DNA of 64,000 nt from Derxia gummosa DSM 723 (GCF_000482785.1 NZ_KI519499.1:643776-707775), one strand, 5' to 3'; counted from the stretch's first letter, positions 19,241 through 29,422 are shown. Notes: generated by a model from the letters alone, not told the origin. Translations and numbers: made by a program.

Positions 19241-20176
19241 CTACACGGCCTCTTCCATCGGCATGACGGTGACGGCTACCTCAAGCGTGTGCGCGCCGCC
19301 CCCCTGCAGCACGCCCCGTAACGGGGTGACATCACCGTAGTCCCGACCATAAGCGACGGTCACATGCTTGGTTCCGACGATCACGTCGTTGGTTGGATCA
19401 AGCTCAAGCCAGCCGCCCTCGCCGCCCGACTCCGCACCGCAATAGACGCTGACCCACGCATGCGAGGCATCCGCACCGATCAGGCGCGGCTGACCCGGTG
19501 GCGGATTGGTGAGCAGATAGCCGCTGACATAGCGCGCCGCGAGGCCGATCGCGCGCAGCGCGCCGATCATCACGTGGGCATAGTCCTGGCACACGCCGTG
19601 GGCGAGCTTGAACGCCTCCAGCGCCGAGGTTTCGACATCGGTGCCGGCGGGATCGAAGGTGAAGTGCTCGTGCACGCGGCGCATCAGGTCGAGCGCGCCT
19701 TCGATGATGTCGCGCCCGGCCGGAAAGCTCGGCGCCGCGAAGGCCGCCAGCTCGGGATGGATCGCCACCCACGGTGACGGCAGCGCGAACTCGGCCGCCG
19801 CGTCATAGGGCACGCCGACGCGAAAGTGCAGCCCGTCGCGCAGCTCCTGCCAGTCGCGGCCTACGGTGGGCACGGCCGGCACGGCGCGCTCGACCACGGC
19901 GGTCGAGCACACGCCGAGCACCGCGTGCGAGCCGGTGATCGAGAAGAAGTCGCGCGCATTGCCGTAGCCGTCGATCCAGCGGCCGTGGCTCGCGGGCAGC
20001 GGCGCGATCATCAGCTCCTGCTCCTCCACCCGCTGATAGGGCAGACGCGCGAGCCGCAGCGCCGCGAGATGGTGCGCGACATCGACTGGCGCCGCGTAGT
20101 GGTACGTGGTCTGGTGGATGACCTTGAGCCGCTGCACCTCGATGGCGCGCGGAGCGGTGGCGACGCGGGTGTTCAT
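19241..20176 (-). CDS. Transglutaminase-like family protein (copy 2)
   Basis: 311 aa. Same layout as copy 1: N-terminal beta domain (RLKVIHQTTYHYAAPV), catalytic Cys in LAHGVCQDYAHVM, His in DASHAWVSVYCGAE, Asp in LDPTNDVIVG. Its start is 8 bp downstream of the stop of the ATP-grasp/alpha-E fusion, so it belongs with that gene as the downstream partner. It is clearly diverged from copy 1, suggesting an old duplication rather than a recent one. Confidence 0.9.
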   Translation of the reverse strand: MNTRVATAPRAIEVQRLKVIHQTTYHYAAPVDVAHHLAALRLARLPYQRVEEQELMIAPLPASHGRWIDGYGNARDFFSITGSHAVLGVCSTAVVERAVPAVPTVGRDWQELRDGLHFRVGVPYDAAAEFALPSPWVAIHPELAAFAAPSFPAGRDIIEGALDLMRRVHEHFTFDPAGTDVETSALEAFKLAHGVCQDYAHVMIGALRAIGLAARYVSGYLLTNPPPGQPRLIGADASHAWVSVYCGAESGGEGGWLELDPTNDVIVGTKHVTVAYGRDYGDVTPLRGVLQGGGAHTLEVAVTVMPMEEAV

Positions 20177-20184
20177 GGTGCGCC

Positions 20185-22737
20185 TCAGGACATGACGGGG
20201 CGCACCCAGCCATCGGCGAGGCTGAAGTAGCGCCGGCTGAGTTCGTCGGACAGCACGCGCGACACCGAGCACAGCGCGCGTGCAAGCGCTGTCAACGCGC
20301 GCGGCACGCCGGCGGCGTCGGTGCGGCACAGGGCCGCGAGCTGCCAGGCATCGGGGTCGGGCACGCTGAAGGCATTGCCCTGGCCGCCGCCCGGCAGGCG
20401 CGAGATGTCGCGGATGAGCCGCGAATACACGTAGGCGAGCGAGCGCGGATTGCTGCGGTCGAGCACGAGCAGATCGGTGACGGCCGGCAATTCGACGCTG
20501 CGCTGGTAGATCGAGCGGTAGGTGATGATGCTGTCGAACAGGCCGATCAGCAGTTCGAGCCCGGCCGAGTAGTTGCCGGCGCCCGATTCGAGCACCGTGA
20601 GCATGCTGGTCGCGAGCGACGACAGCCGCTCGATCTGCCGCCCCGCCGACAGCAGCCGCCAGCCGTCGTCGCGCGTCATGCGGTCGGCCTGCGCGCCGGT
20701 GATAGCGGACAGGTCGTCGGCCAGCTCGCTCAGCACGCGCTGGGCGTAGGCGATGCTCCCGCCCGACAGCCGGCCCGGCGCCAGACGCCGGTCGAGATCG
20801 GTGCGCGCCGCGACGATCAGGCGCCAGTGGTCGGGCGCGAGCCGGTCGCGGATGTGGCCGGCCGAGCGTTCGAGCGAGGCGAGGTTGTTGGCGATGCTGC
20901 CGATCGCGTCGGGGTCGCCGAGGCGCCCCGTCAGCACCCGCTCGAACTCGGCGCGCGAGTTGCCGATCGAAGGCGACTCCCAGTTCACGAGACCGAAGTA
21001 GCGACTGAGCTGGGTCAGCACGTCCAGCACGGCGCGCGGCGGTTCGTCATCGGTTGCAAGCGCTGTCAGCACCTGGCGCGCGAGCCGCACGCCATGCTCG
21101 GCGCGCTCGGTGTAGCGGCCGAGCCAGAACAGGTTCTCGGCCGAGCGGCTCGACACCACGCGGCGCCGACCGGCGATCTGCTCGGGCCGCATGCGACCCG
21201 GCAGCAGCGAGAACTCGTCGACCGCGCCGTCGGTGAGCACCCAGGCGTCGGCGCTGCTGCCGCCGCTCTGCATCGACACGACGAGCTGGTCGGAATGCGC
21301 GGTGCGCACGAGGCCGCCGGGCAGCACCTTCCAGCCGCCGTTGGCGTCGCGGATCACGAAGGCGCGCAACATCGCCGCGCGCGGCACGATGCGGCCGTCG
21401 CTCCACGTGGGCAGCTGCGACAGCGGCAGGAATTCCTGCAAGGTGTAGTCGGCCGGGTTGGCGCGGATGCGCGCCTCCAGCGCGGCGATCTCGTCCTCGG
21501 TGGAATGGGCGCCGATGCGCGCGGTGAAGCGCTTGCCCCAGGTGCTCTTGACCACGAGCTGGCCGAGCTTGGGCAGCGCATCTTCCAGCGCGGCGTCCTC
21601 GCCGCACCACCAGGTCGGCAGCGAGGTCAGCTCCAGCTCCTGGCCCATCAGCTCGCGGCAGACCGCCGGCAGGAAACCCTGGATCGCGGCGGATTCGAGA
21701 AAGCCCGAGCCGAGCGAATTGGCCAGCAGCACATGGCCGGCGCGCACCGCCTGCATGAGCCCCGGCACGCCGAGCGCCGAGTCGGAGCGCAGTTCGAGCG
21801 GGTCGCAGTAGTCGTCGTCGAGACGGCGCAGGATCGCGTCGACCTGCTCCAGGCCGTGCAGCGTCTTGAGGAAGACGCGCTGGTCGCGCACCGTCAGGTC
21901 GCCGCCCTCGACCAGCGGAATGCCGAGGTAGCGCGCCAGATAGGCCTGCTCGAAATAGGTTTCGTTGTACGGCCCGGGCGTGAGCAGCACCACCTTGCCC
22001 GCCGTGCCGCGCGGGCAGTGCACGAGCAGCGAATCGAGCAGCGCGCGGTAGGTCGAGGCCAGATGCTGCACCTTCATCTGCCGGAAGGCCGACGGAAACA
22101 GCTTGTTGATCGTGACCCGGTTCTCGAGCGCGTAGCCGAGGCCGGACGGCGCCTGGGTGCGTTCCGACACCACGCGCCAGGTGCCGTCCGGCCCGCGCGC
22201 GAGGTCGAAGGCCGCGATGTGCAGGAACACCCCGCCCGCCGGCACCACCCAGCGCATCGGCCGCACATAGGCCGGATGGCCGACGGTGATGGCTGCCGGC
22301 AGCAGGTTGTCATGCAGCAGGCGCTGCTCGCCATAGAGGTCGTGGAGGATGCGTTCGAGCAGCTCGGCACGCTGGGCCAGGCCCGATTCGAGACCGGCCC
22401 ATTCCTTCGCGCTCACCACCCACGGCAGCAGGTCGAGCGACCAGGGCCGCGACGGGCCGTTCGGGTCGGCGTAGACGTTGTAGGTGATGCCGTTCTCGCG
22501 GATCTGCTGATCCACGGTCTGGGCCGCGTCGTCGAGCTGGGCGAGGCCCGGCAGGCCGAGCGTGTTGAAGAACTGCTCCCACTGCGGCGCGAGCCGCTCG
22601 CGCGAGGCGTCGCAGGAAGAACAGCCGCGCAGCTCGTCGAAATGACCGTGGCGGGCCGGCACCGCGATGCGGGCCGCGCGGGCCGCCGCGTCGGAGGCGG
22701 CGCCGACCGTCTCGGCGCCAGAGAAGAGGGATTCCAC
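20185..22737 (-). CDS. ATP-grasp (COG2308) / alpha-E fusion protein
   Basis: 850 aa. Residues roughly 30-500 are a permuted ATP-grasp domain (GITYNVYADPNGPSRPWSLD, ERILHDLYGEQRLLHDN, LENRVTINKLFPSAF, LLTPGPYNETYFEQAY, QSGGSSADAWVLTDG). Residues about 530-850 are an alpha-E domain beginning SRSAENLFWLGRYTERAEHG. The same two activities are encoded by separate genes at 16703-19146, so this fusion supports their physical interaction. It lies between the DUF2126 transglutaminase upstream and transglutaminase copy 2 downstream. Confidence 0.92.
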   Translation of the reverse strand: MESLFSGAETVGAASDAAARAARIAVPARHGHFDELRGCSSCDASRERLAPQWEQFFNTLGLPGLAQLDDAAQTVDQQIRENGITYNVYADPNGPSRPWSLDLLPWVVSAKEWAGLESGLAQRAELLERILHDLYGEQRLLHDNLLPAAITVGHPAYVRPMRWVVPAGGVFLHIAAFDLARGPDGTWRVVSERTQAPSGLGYALENRVTINKLFPSAFRQMKVQHLASTYRALLDSLLVHCPRGTAGKVVLLTPGPYNETYFEQAYLARYLGIPLVEGGDLTVRDQRVFLKTLHGLEQVDAILRRLDDDYCDPLELRSDSALGVPGLMQAVRAGHVLLANSLGSGFLESAAIQGFLPAVCRELMGQELELTSLPTWWCGEDAALEDALPKLGQLVVKSTWGKRFTARIGAHSTEDEIAALEARIRANPADYTLQEFLPLSQLPTWSDGRIVPRAAMLRAFVIRDANGGWKVLPGGLVRTAHSDQLVVSMQSGGSSADAWVLTDGAVDEFSLLPGRMRPEQIAGRRRVVSSRSAENLFWLGRYTERAEHGVRLARQVLTALATDDEPPRAVLDVLTQLSRYFGLVNWESPSIGNSRAEFERVLTGRLGDPDAIGSIANNLASLERSAGHIRDRLAPDHWRLIVAARTDLDRRLAPGRLSGGSIAYAQRVLSELADDLSAITGAQADRMTRDDGWRLLSAGRQIERLSSLATSMLTVLESGAGNYSAGLELLIGLFDSIITYRSIYQRSVELPAVTDLLVLDRSNPRSLAYVYSRLIRDISRLPGGGQGNAFSVPDPDAWQLAALCRTDAAGVPRALTALARALCSVSRVLSDELSRRYFSLADGWVRPVMS

Positions 22738-22820
22738 AGGGATGCTTTACCGTTCGTGACCCGCCCTCGTCAGCGGGCCGGACGGCCCGGAAGGCAAGCC
22801 TTCCGGGGACGAGTGACCTC

Positions 22821-25800
22821 TCAGCGCCGCAGGTCGAGCGTGAACGGGAATTCGAGGCCCGCCTTGTCGCGGCCACGCCCGATCGGCTCGACCACCATGC
22901 GGCCCGGGGTGTGACCGATGGTACTGAAGCGCGCGAGCCGGCGGCTCTCGGCTTCATAGGCATTGACCGGGAAGGTCACGTAGTTGCGGCCGCCCGGATG
23001 CGCGACGTGGTAGCGGCAGCCGCCGAGCGACTTCTCCATCCACGTATCGACGATGTCGAAGGTGAGCGGCGCATGCACGCCGATGGTGGGATGCAGCGCC
23101 GACGGCGGCTGCCAGGCGCGGTAGCGCACGCCGGCCACGTACTCGCCCGCGCGGCCCGTGGGTTGCAGCGGGATCGGCCGGCCGTTGCAGGTGATGATGT
23201 GGCGCTGGTCGTTCAGGCCGGTCACCTTCACCTCGACGCGCTCCAGCGACGAATCCACATAGCGCACCGTGCCGCCGATCGCGCCTTCCTCGCCCATGAC
23301 GTGCCAGGGCTCCAGCGCGTTGTGCAGGCTCAGCTTGATGCCGCGCGCGGCCGCCTCGCCCACGAGCGGGAAGCGGAACTCCAGATGCGGCGCGAACCAC
23401 GCCGGATCGAAGTCGAAGCCCGCGTCGCGCAGGTCGTGCAGCACATCCTCGAAGTCCATCTGCGTGAAGCTGCGCAGCATGAAGCGGTCGTGCAGCTCGG
23501 TGTTCCAGCGCGTGAGCGGCTGGGTGTAGGCCTTGTTCCAGAACATCGCGATGAGGGCGCGCAGCAGCAGCTGCTGCACCACGCTCATGCGCGCATGCGG
23601 CGGCATCTCGAAGGCGCGCAGTTCCAGCAGGCCGAGGCGCGTGCCGCCCGCTTCCGGCGGGTACATCTTGTCGATGCAGAACTCGCTGCGATGGGTGTTG
23701 CCCGTCACGTCGATGAGGATGTTGCGCAGCGTGCGGTCGATGAGCCAGGGCGGCATGTAGGCCGTGCCCGGACCGCCGTTGGCGGCGAGCAGGCGGGTGA
23801 TTTCCTGGCGCGCGATCTCGAACTCGTGCACCTGGTCGTTGCGCGCCTCGTCGATGCGCGGCGCCTGGCTCGTCGGGCCGATGAACAGGCCAGAGAACAG
23901 GTAGCTCAGCGACGGATGGTTGTTCCAGTAGGCGACCAGGCTCGCGAGCAGGTCGGGCCGGCGCAGGAAGGGGCTGTCGGCCGGCGTGGCCGCGCCCATC
24001 ACGAAGTGGTTGCCGCCGCCGGTGCCGGTGTGGCGGCCGTCGAGCATGAACTTCTCGGTCGAGAGGCGGGTGTAGTGCGCCGCGTCGTAGAGGAATTCGG
24101 TGTGCTCGACCACCTCGTCCCAGTTGGCGGCCGGGTGGATGTTGACCTCGATGACGCCCGGATCGGGCGTCACTTGCAGGATCTGCAGGCGCGGATCGCG
24201 CGGCGGCTGGTAGCCCTCGAGGATCACCTTGATGTCGAGATCGGCCGCGGTGGCCTCGATCGCGACCAGCAGCTCCAGGTAGTCGTCGAGCAGCTGAAGC
24301 GGCGGCATGAACACGTACAGATGGCCGCCGCGCGTCTCGACGCAGAGCGCCGTGCGCGTGATCCAGTGCGCCGACTGGAAGCGGTCGGGCTGGGTGGTGT
24401 CGCCGGTCTGGGCGAGCGGGGTCTGGAAGCGCGCGGTGCTGGCATGGTCGCCGGCCGGGCCAAGGTTGCCTTCGCCGCCCGAGGCGTCACCGCGGGCGAG
24501 CGCGGCGGCGCGGCGGCCGTCGGCGTCGAGCGCGCCGTCGGCGGCGCCGAAGCTGCCGGTGCCGGCCGGGCCGTCGAGGCCGGCCACGCCGCCACCAACG
24601 CCCGCGCCACCGGCGCCGTAGGCGCCTTCACCGTTGCCCCAGCCGGTCTGGCCGGCCGCGCCGGTGTTGAACATGCCGCCCGGATACTGGGCGCGCAGCG
24701 AGGCGTAGGTGGGCAGCGCATCGCGCGGCGCGAACGGGTCCTGCTCGATGAGATAGGGGTAGTCGCCCTTCTTCACCCAGGGCAGCGAGTCGAGCGGCAG
24801 GCGGTAGCCCATCGGCGAATCGCCGGGGATGAGGTACATGCGCTCGTCGCGGAAGAACCAGGGGCCGGTGGTCCACACCGGGCCGCCGAGCTGGACGTTC
24901 CAGTCGCGCTTGATCGGCAGCACGTAGCCGATGGTCTTGGTCAGGCCCTGGTCGAACACGCGGCGCAGGCGGGCGCGTTCGAGTTCGTCGTCGAGCTTGG
25001 AATCGAACGGATCGACGTTGACCGGCAGGCGGCGCTCGCGCCAGAGGTAGTACCAGGTGTCCTCGTAGCCGGGAACGATGAAGTCGGCGGTGAGGCCGAG
25101 CTTGCGTGCGAGCGTGTCGATGAAGCGCTTGGCGTCGGTCTCGTCATAGGTGGACGGCTGGCGCTCGTCGGCGAACAGGTCGGGACGGGTCCAGATCGGC
25201 TCGCCGTCCTTGCGCCAGTAGCAGCTCAGCGCCCAGCGCGGCAGCTGCTCGCCCGGATACCACTTGCCCTGGCCGAAATGCAGGAAGCCGCCCTCGGCGT
25301 AATGCGCGCGCAGGCGCTGCACGAGTTCGGTGGCGAAGCCGCGCTTCGTGGGGCCGAGCGCGTCGGTGTTCCATTCGGCGCCGTCGCGGTCGTCCACGCT
25401 GACGAAGGTGGGCTCGCCGCCCATCGTGAGGCGCACGTCGTTGGCGACGAGGCTCGCGTCGACCTTCTGGCCGAGCTTGAGCACGGCGGCCCACTGGTCG
25501 TCGGTGTAGGGCAGCGTGACGCGCGGCGACTCGAACACGCGCTGGACGCTCATGTGGTGCTCGAAGCTGACCTCGCATTCGTCGATCAGGCCGCTGACGG
25601 GCGCGGCGGCGCTCGGCTCGGGCGTGCAGGCGACGGGGATGTGGCCTTCGCCGGCGAGCAGGCCCGACGTGGGATCGAAGCCGATCCAGCCGGCGCCCGG
25701 CAGATACACCTCGCACCAGGCGTGCAGGTCGGTGAAATCGACCTCGGTGCCGCTCGGGCCGTCGAGCGACTTCACGTCGGGCTTGAGCTGGATGAGATAG

Positions 25801-26408
25801 CCCGACACGAAGCGCGCCGCGATGCCCAGATGGCGGCAGAGCTGGACCATGAGCCAGGCCGAATCGCGGCAGGAGCCGGACGCGAGTTCGAGCGTTTCCT
25901 CCGGCGTCTGGATGCCGGGCTCCAGCCGCACGAGATAGCGGATGGCCTGCTGGAGCTTCTGGTTGATCGCGACGAGGAAGTTGACCGTGCCGGCCTCGCT
26001 GCGGTCGACGCCGTCGAGCAGGGCCTTGAACAGCGGGCCGTATTCCTTCGTTTCGAGGTAGGGCGCGAGTTCGGCGGCGACCTGGTCGTCGTACTTGAAC
26101 GGGTACTTCTCGGCCTCGGGTTCGAGGAAGAAGTCGAAGGGGTTGTAGACCGCCATCTCGGCGACGAGGTCGACGGCGATGCGGAAGCGCGTGGTCTTTT
26201 CCGGGAAGACGAGGCGCGCGAGGTAGTTGCTGAACGGGTCCTGCTGCCAGTTGAGGAAGTGCTGCTCGGGTTCGATGCGCAGCGAGTACGACAGGATCGG
26301 CGTGCGGCAGTGCGGCGCGGGGCGCAGCCGGATGACCTGCGGGCCGAGGTTGATGGGCCGGTCGTACTGGTAATCGGTGATGTGGCTGAGGGCGACGTGA
26401 ATGGCCAA
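22821..26408 (-). CDS. Large transglutaminase family protein with DUF2126 domain
   Basis: 1195 aa. Residues about 1-290 hold a transglutaminase core: Cys180 in ASGSCRDSAWL, His in DLHAWCEVYLPGAGW, Asp in GFDPTSGLLAGE. Residues about 300-1190 are the DUF2126 region (LTMGGEPTFVSVDDRDGAEW, GQGKWYPGEQLPRWAL, THRSEFCIDKMYPPE, GTGGGNHFVMGAA). Between about residues 575 and 645 there is a Gly/Ala-rich low-complexity insert. It is the first gene of the second ATP-grasp/alpha-E/transglutaminase set. The region between it and comEC (26409-26589) has no gene. Confidence 0.92.
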   Translation of the reverse strand: MAIHVALSHITDYQYDRPINLGPQVIRLRPAPHCRTPILSYSLRIEPEQHFLNWQQDPFSNYLARLVFPEKTTRFRIAVDLVAEMAVYNPFDFFLEPEAEKYPFKYDDQVAAELAPYLETKEYGPLFKALLDGVDRSEAGTVNFLVAINQKLQQAIRYLVRLEPGIQTPEETLELASGSCRDSAWLMVQLCRHLGIAARFVSGYLIQLKPDVKSLDGPSGTEVDFTDLHAWCEVYLPGAGWIGFDPTSGLLAGEGHIPVACTPEPSAAAPVSGLIDECEVSFEHHMSVQRVFESPRVTLPYTDDQWAAVLKLGQKVDASLVANDVRLTMGGEPTFVSVDDRDGAEWNTDALGPTKRGFATELVQRLRAHYAEGGFLHFGQGKWYPGEQLPRWALSCYWRKDGEPIWTRPDLFADERQPSTYDETDAKRFIDTLARKLGLTADFIVPGYEDTWYYLWRERRLPVNVDPFDSKLDDELERARLRRVFDQGLTKTIGYVLPIKRDWNVQLGGPVWTTGPWFFRDERMYLIPGDSPMGYRLPLDSLPWVKKGDYPYLIEQDPFAPRDALPTYASLRAQYPGGMFNTGAAGQTGWGNGEGAYGAGGAGVGGGVAGLDGPAGTGSFGAADGALDADGRRAAALARGDASGGEGNLGPAGDHASTARFQTPLAQTGDTTQPDRFQSAHWITRTALCVETRGGHLYVFMPPLQLLDDYLELLVAIEATAADLDIKVILEGYQPPRDPRLQILQVTPDPGVIEVNIHPAANWDEVVEHTEFLYDAAHYTRLSTEKFMLDGRHTGTGGGNHFVMGAATPADSPFLRRPDLLASLVAYWNNHPSLSYLFSGLFIGPTSQAPRIDEARNDQVHEFEIARQEITRLLAANGGPGTAYMPPWLIDRTLRNILIDVTGNTHRSEFCIDKMYPPEAGGTRLGLLELRAFEMPPHARMSVVQQLLLRALIAMFWNKAYTQPLTRWNTELHDRFMLRSFTQMDFEDVLHDLRDAGFDFDPAWFAPHLEFRFPLVGEAAARGIKLSLHNALEPWHVMGEEGAIGGTVRYVDSSLERVEVKVTGLNDQRHIITCNGRPIPLQPTGRAGEYVAGVRYRAWQPPSALHPTIGVHAPLTFDIVDTWMEKSLGGCRYHVAHPGGRNYVTFPVNAYEAESRRLARFSTIGHTPGRMVVEPIGRGRDKAGLEFPFTLDLRR

Positions 26409-26589
26409 GTTGGGTCTCCGCTTTAGGCGGCCGAGTTTGTATCAAGTTTTGTGCCACTGGATCGTGAAAGCGCGGGCATTCGATTGGATACAAGCCACTG
26501 TGACCGGGGGACGACGACGGGCTTGCATCACGCATCGCGCAAGCCGCGCCTGACGGGCGGCACGCGGTTCCGCAAGGCGGGCCGGGCGC

Positions 26590-28425
26590 TCAGCGATCGC
26601 GCCAGTAGGCCGGGCGGGCTTCGCGTTCGGTGATGGCGCGCCAGCCCGACGCACCCGTTTCGAGCGTGATCGCGCCCGAGTCGTCGCTGCGCAGCATCTG
26701 CATGCCGGCCGCGCGCAGGCGGTCGAGCACCTCGGCGCGCGGATGGCCGAAGCGGTTCCGCCAACCCGCCTGCACCACCGCGAGCCGCGCCCCGGTCGCG
26801 GCGAGGAATTCGGGCGAGGAAGAAGTGCGGCTGCCGTGGTGCGCGACCAGCAGCAGCGAGGCCGCGAGCGGCGCGCCGCGCACGAGCAGCTCGCGCTCCG
26901 ACTCGGCGTCGATGTCGCCGGTGAGCAGCACGGCCTCGCCGCCGGCCTCGATGCGCAGCACGCAGCTGAGCTGGTTGGAACTGCGCTCGCGCGCGTAGTC
27001 GGCGGCAGCGGGGTGGAGGACGGTGAAGTCGGCGCCGTCCCAGCGCCAGTGCTGGCCGGCTTCGCAGCGACGCGCGACGGCGGGTGACGGCGGCGCGAGC
27101 CTCGGCAGCACGGGCGCCAGCACCGGATCGCCGGCGTCGATGGACGTGAGCAGCCAGCCCGCGTCGACGCGCGCGAGCAGGCTGGCCGCGCCGCCCGCGT
27201 GATCGCTGTCGCGGTGCGAGAGCACGAGGCCATCGAGCCGGTCGATGCCGAGGGCGCGCAGCAGCGGCGCGATGACGCGGCCGCCGGCATCGCCGTCGCT
27301 GCCGTAGCGCGGGCCGGTGTCGTAGAGCAGGCGGTGATGCGCGGTCTCGACCAGCACCGCCGTGCCCTGGCCGATGTCGATCGCGGTCAGGCGCAGCTGG
27401 CCGTCGGCGGGCGGCGCCACCGTCACCAGCAGCAGCGGCGCGCAGAACAGCGCCCCGGCCGCGCGTGCCGGCACGCCCCGCGGCAAGGCGAGCCAGCCGA
27501 GTCCGGCGATGGCGAGCGCGGCGGCCCAGGCGGCGGGCGCGGGCAGTTCGGCGCTGGCCCAGCGCGGCGCGGCCAGCGCATCGAGCGCGCCCGCGAGCCA
27601 GCCGAACAGCGCATGCGCGAGATGCAGCGGCGCCTCCCAGCCCGTGGCCGCGCCGGCCAGCCCGCCCAGCAGCGCGAGCGGCGTGACCGCATAGCTCACG
27701 AGCGGAATCGCCAGCGCGTTGGCGACCGGCCCGATCACCGGCGCCGACTGGAAGAAGAACAGCGTGAGCGGCGCGAGCGCGACCGAGATGGCGAGTTGCA
27801 GCCGCGCCGCGAGCAGCAGCGACGGCAGCCCGCGCCGCGCGACGGCGCGCGGACTGCCGAGCGCGACGGCGGCGCGCAGGCGGGCAGGCGCGCCGGGCGG
27901 CGCCAGCCGGTCCGGCCCTGCGTCGGGCGCGAGCGAAGAGTCGTCACGGCGTGGGCGGCCGCCCGCCGCCTCGGGTGGATCGGGCTCCGCCCCGCCCTGC
28001 CCGGCCGCCGCGAACATCAGCACCGCCACCGCGACGAAGCTGAGCCAGAAACCCGCCGCCCGCACCGCCCACGGATCCCAGGCGAGCACCGCGACCAGCG
28101 CCACCGCCAGCACCCGCCCCGCCCTCGGCCGCACGCCGATCGCCCGTGCCAGCGCCACCACCGCGAGCATCGCCAGCGTGCGCTGCGCCGGCACCGCGAA
28201 GCCCGCCAGCAGCACATAGCCGCCCGCCACCGCCAGCCCGGTCCAGGCCGCGAAGCCGCGCGCGTCCATCCACTCGGCCAGCGCTGGCGCCCATCGCGCC
28301 AGCGGCTTCCACCACCGCCGCGCCAGCCAGCCCGCGAGAGCCGCGAGCATCGTGATGTGCAAGCCGCTGATCGCCAGCAGATGGGAAATGCCCACGCGCG
28401 AGAACAGCGCCCAGTCGGCCTCGCC
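26590..28425 (-). pseudogene. comEC: comEC, 3' part (host portion left of the transposon)
   Basis: ComEC/Rec2 is the inner-membrane DNA-uptake channel of natural competence. This 612-codon piece begins in the competence (ComEC) domain with SRVGISHLLAISGLHITMLA and continues through many membrane segments into the C-terminal metallo-beta-lactamase domain (DIGQGTAVLVET, SHRDSDHAGG, LLVAHHGSRTSSSPEF). The remaining 274 codons lie at 61579-62400. Deleting 28426-61578 joins an ATC codon to a GGC codon in frame, giving GEQRGI-GEADWALFSR, the normal spacing of this motif region. The reading frame stays open about 60 codons into the transposon end, so a truncated C-terminal fragment could still be translated. 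Confidence 0.93.
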
Positions 28426-28748
28426 TGGAGAAGTACAAATAAGTCGTGAACTGAGCCAAATACTCGTGAACTGCCGATTTTTTGACAAATACTCGCGTAC
28501 TGATAGGCGTGCCGACGACCCGGCATTGACAAATAAGTCGCGAACTAAGCGCCAACTCCTTGTTTTTGTTGAATTTTTTGAATGCGTGGCTGCGACAGCC
28601 GCCACGACCACGAGGATGAATTCTTAAGGCTCTCCGGTTGCCATAAGACCCTGAGCCCTCGACGGAGCTCCAAATCCAGGGTTTCGAAGCGTTTTTGCCA
28701 AATACTCGTGAACTGAAAATTCAATTTTGCCAAATACTCGTGAACTGA
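28426..28748. repeat. Left transposon end with six TnsB-site-like repeats
   Basis: Copies of the core TGNCAAATANNTCGTGAACT, all in the same orientation, at 28435-28454, 28455-28473, 28483-28503, 28527-28547, 28696-28716 and 28728-28748; a further partial copy (ATCTCGTGAACTAAC) is at 29343-29361. The first two abut. Copies three and four vary in the second half (CGCGTACTGA, CGCGAACTAA). The 150-bp gap before the fifth copy is unusual and may mark an older, nested end. No gene is supported between 28550 and 28913. Confidence 0.8.
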
Positions 28749-28913
28749 CTTTCTGCCAACGAAACGAATTCCGGCGTTAATAGTTCCATGTGGCGTTATT
28801 CCCCTGCGGAGCAGTTTTAGAACCCAGACGGCACCTCTGAAGCTGCGCCGCTGACCCAGTTCTTCGCTACGGCTCAAGGGGGAAGCAGCTTCGCCTTCGC
28901 AAATGGGCTTGCG

Positions 28914-29147
28914 TCACCAAACTTCCGCTCCCATGGCCGGCCCATTCAGACCCGGTCCGTGCTGGTTCTCCGGCGTCATTACAGCCAGCAGGTCGTCAAG
29001 GCTTTCGCTCGCCAGCTCTAGGACCAGTCGACCAACCTCGACCCGCAGTTCAAGGCGCTGGCCCACCTGCATGCCAGCTTCCTTCAGTAACAGTGCAGAG
29101 AGCCGCACAGCAGCACTGTTTCCCCACTTCTGAATCTCAACGCGCAC
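28914..29147 (-). CDS. MazE-like (AbrB/SpoVT fold) antitoxin, apparently orphan
   Basis: 77 aa from a GTG at 29147 that has AAGGGA 5 nt upstream; longer in-frame starts exist (to 29207). The sequence VRVEIQKWGNSAAVRLSALL is the swapped-hairpin DNA-binding N-terminus of MazE/PemI antitoxins, followed by AGMQVGQRLELRVEVGRLVLE. A MazF toxin would be expected immediately downstream on the minus strand, but that space (28749-28913) has no such frame. Either the toxin was lost or the protein now serves only as a repressor. Confidence 0.7.
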   Translation of the reverse strand: MRVEIQKWGNSAAVRLSALLLKEAGMQVGQRLELRVEVGRLVLELASESLDDLLAVMTPENQHGPGLNGPAMGAEVW

Positions 29148-29422
29148 AGCATCCCTTTCGAACTGTTTGTGCATTGCAGAAACACAAGATGCCGAGGGCA
29201 AGCACACGTCAGCGTTCTTCCGCTCTCAGCACTACTGCAATTGACATCGCTCGCTCGCGGGCATCGGCGGTGATGCTGCCCTAGTTTTCCAGACTCTCAT
29301 CGTTCGCGCCAAGTCATTGATAAATAACGGAAATTTAAGCAACCAATATCTCGTGAACTAACTTTATTCAGCGGAGATGCAACCAAGCACTACTGATTTT
29401 ATGTACAGTAAAGATTCAAAGA

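Noticed and set aside
20827-22914. 695-codon plus-strand frame antisense to the ATP-grasp/alpha-E fusion
   Set aside because: Same reason: His/Arg/Gly-rich shadow of a gene with strong motifs on the other strand.
22911-26426. 1171-codon plus-strand frame antisense to the DUF2126 gene
   Set aside because: Mirror frame of a high-GC gene; no domain recognisable, whereas the minus strand has clear motifs.
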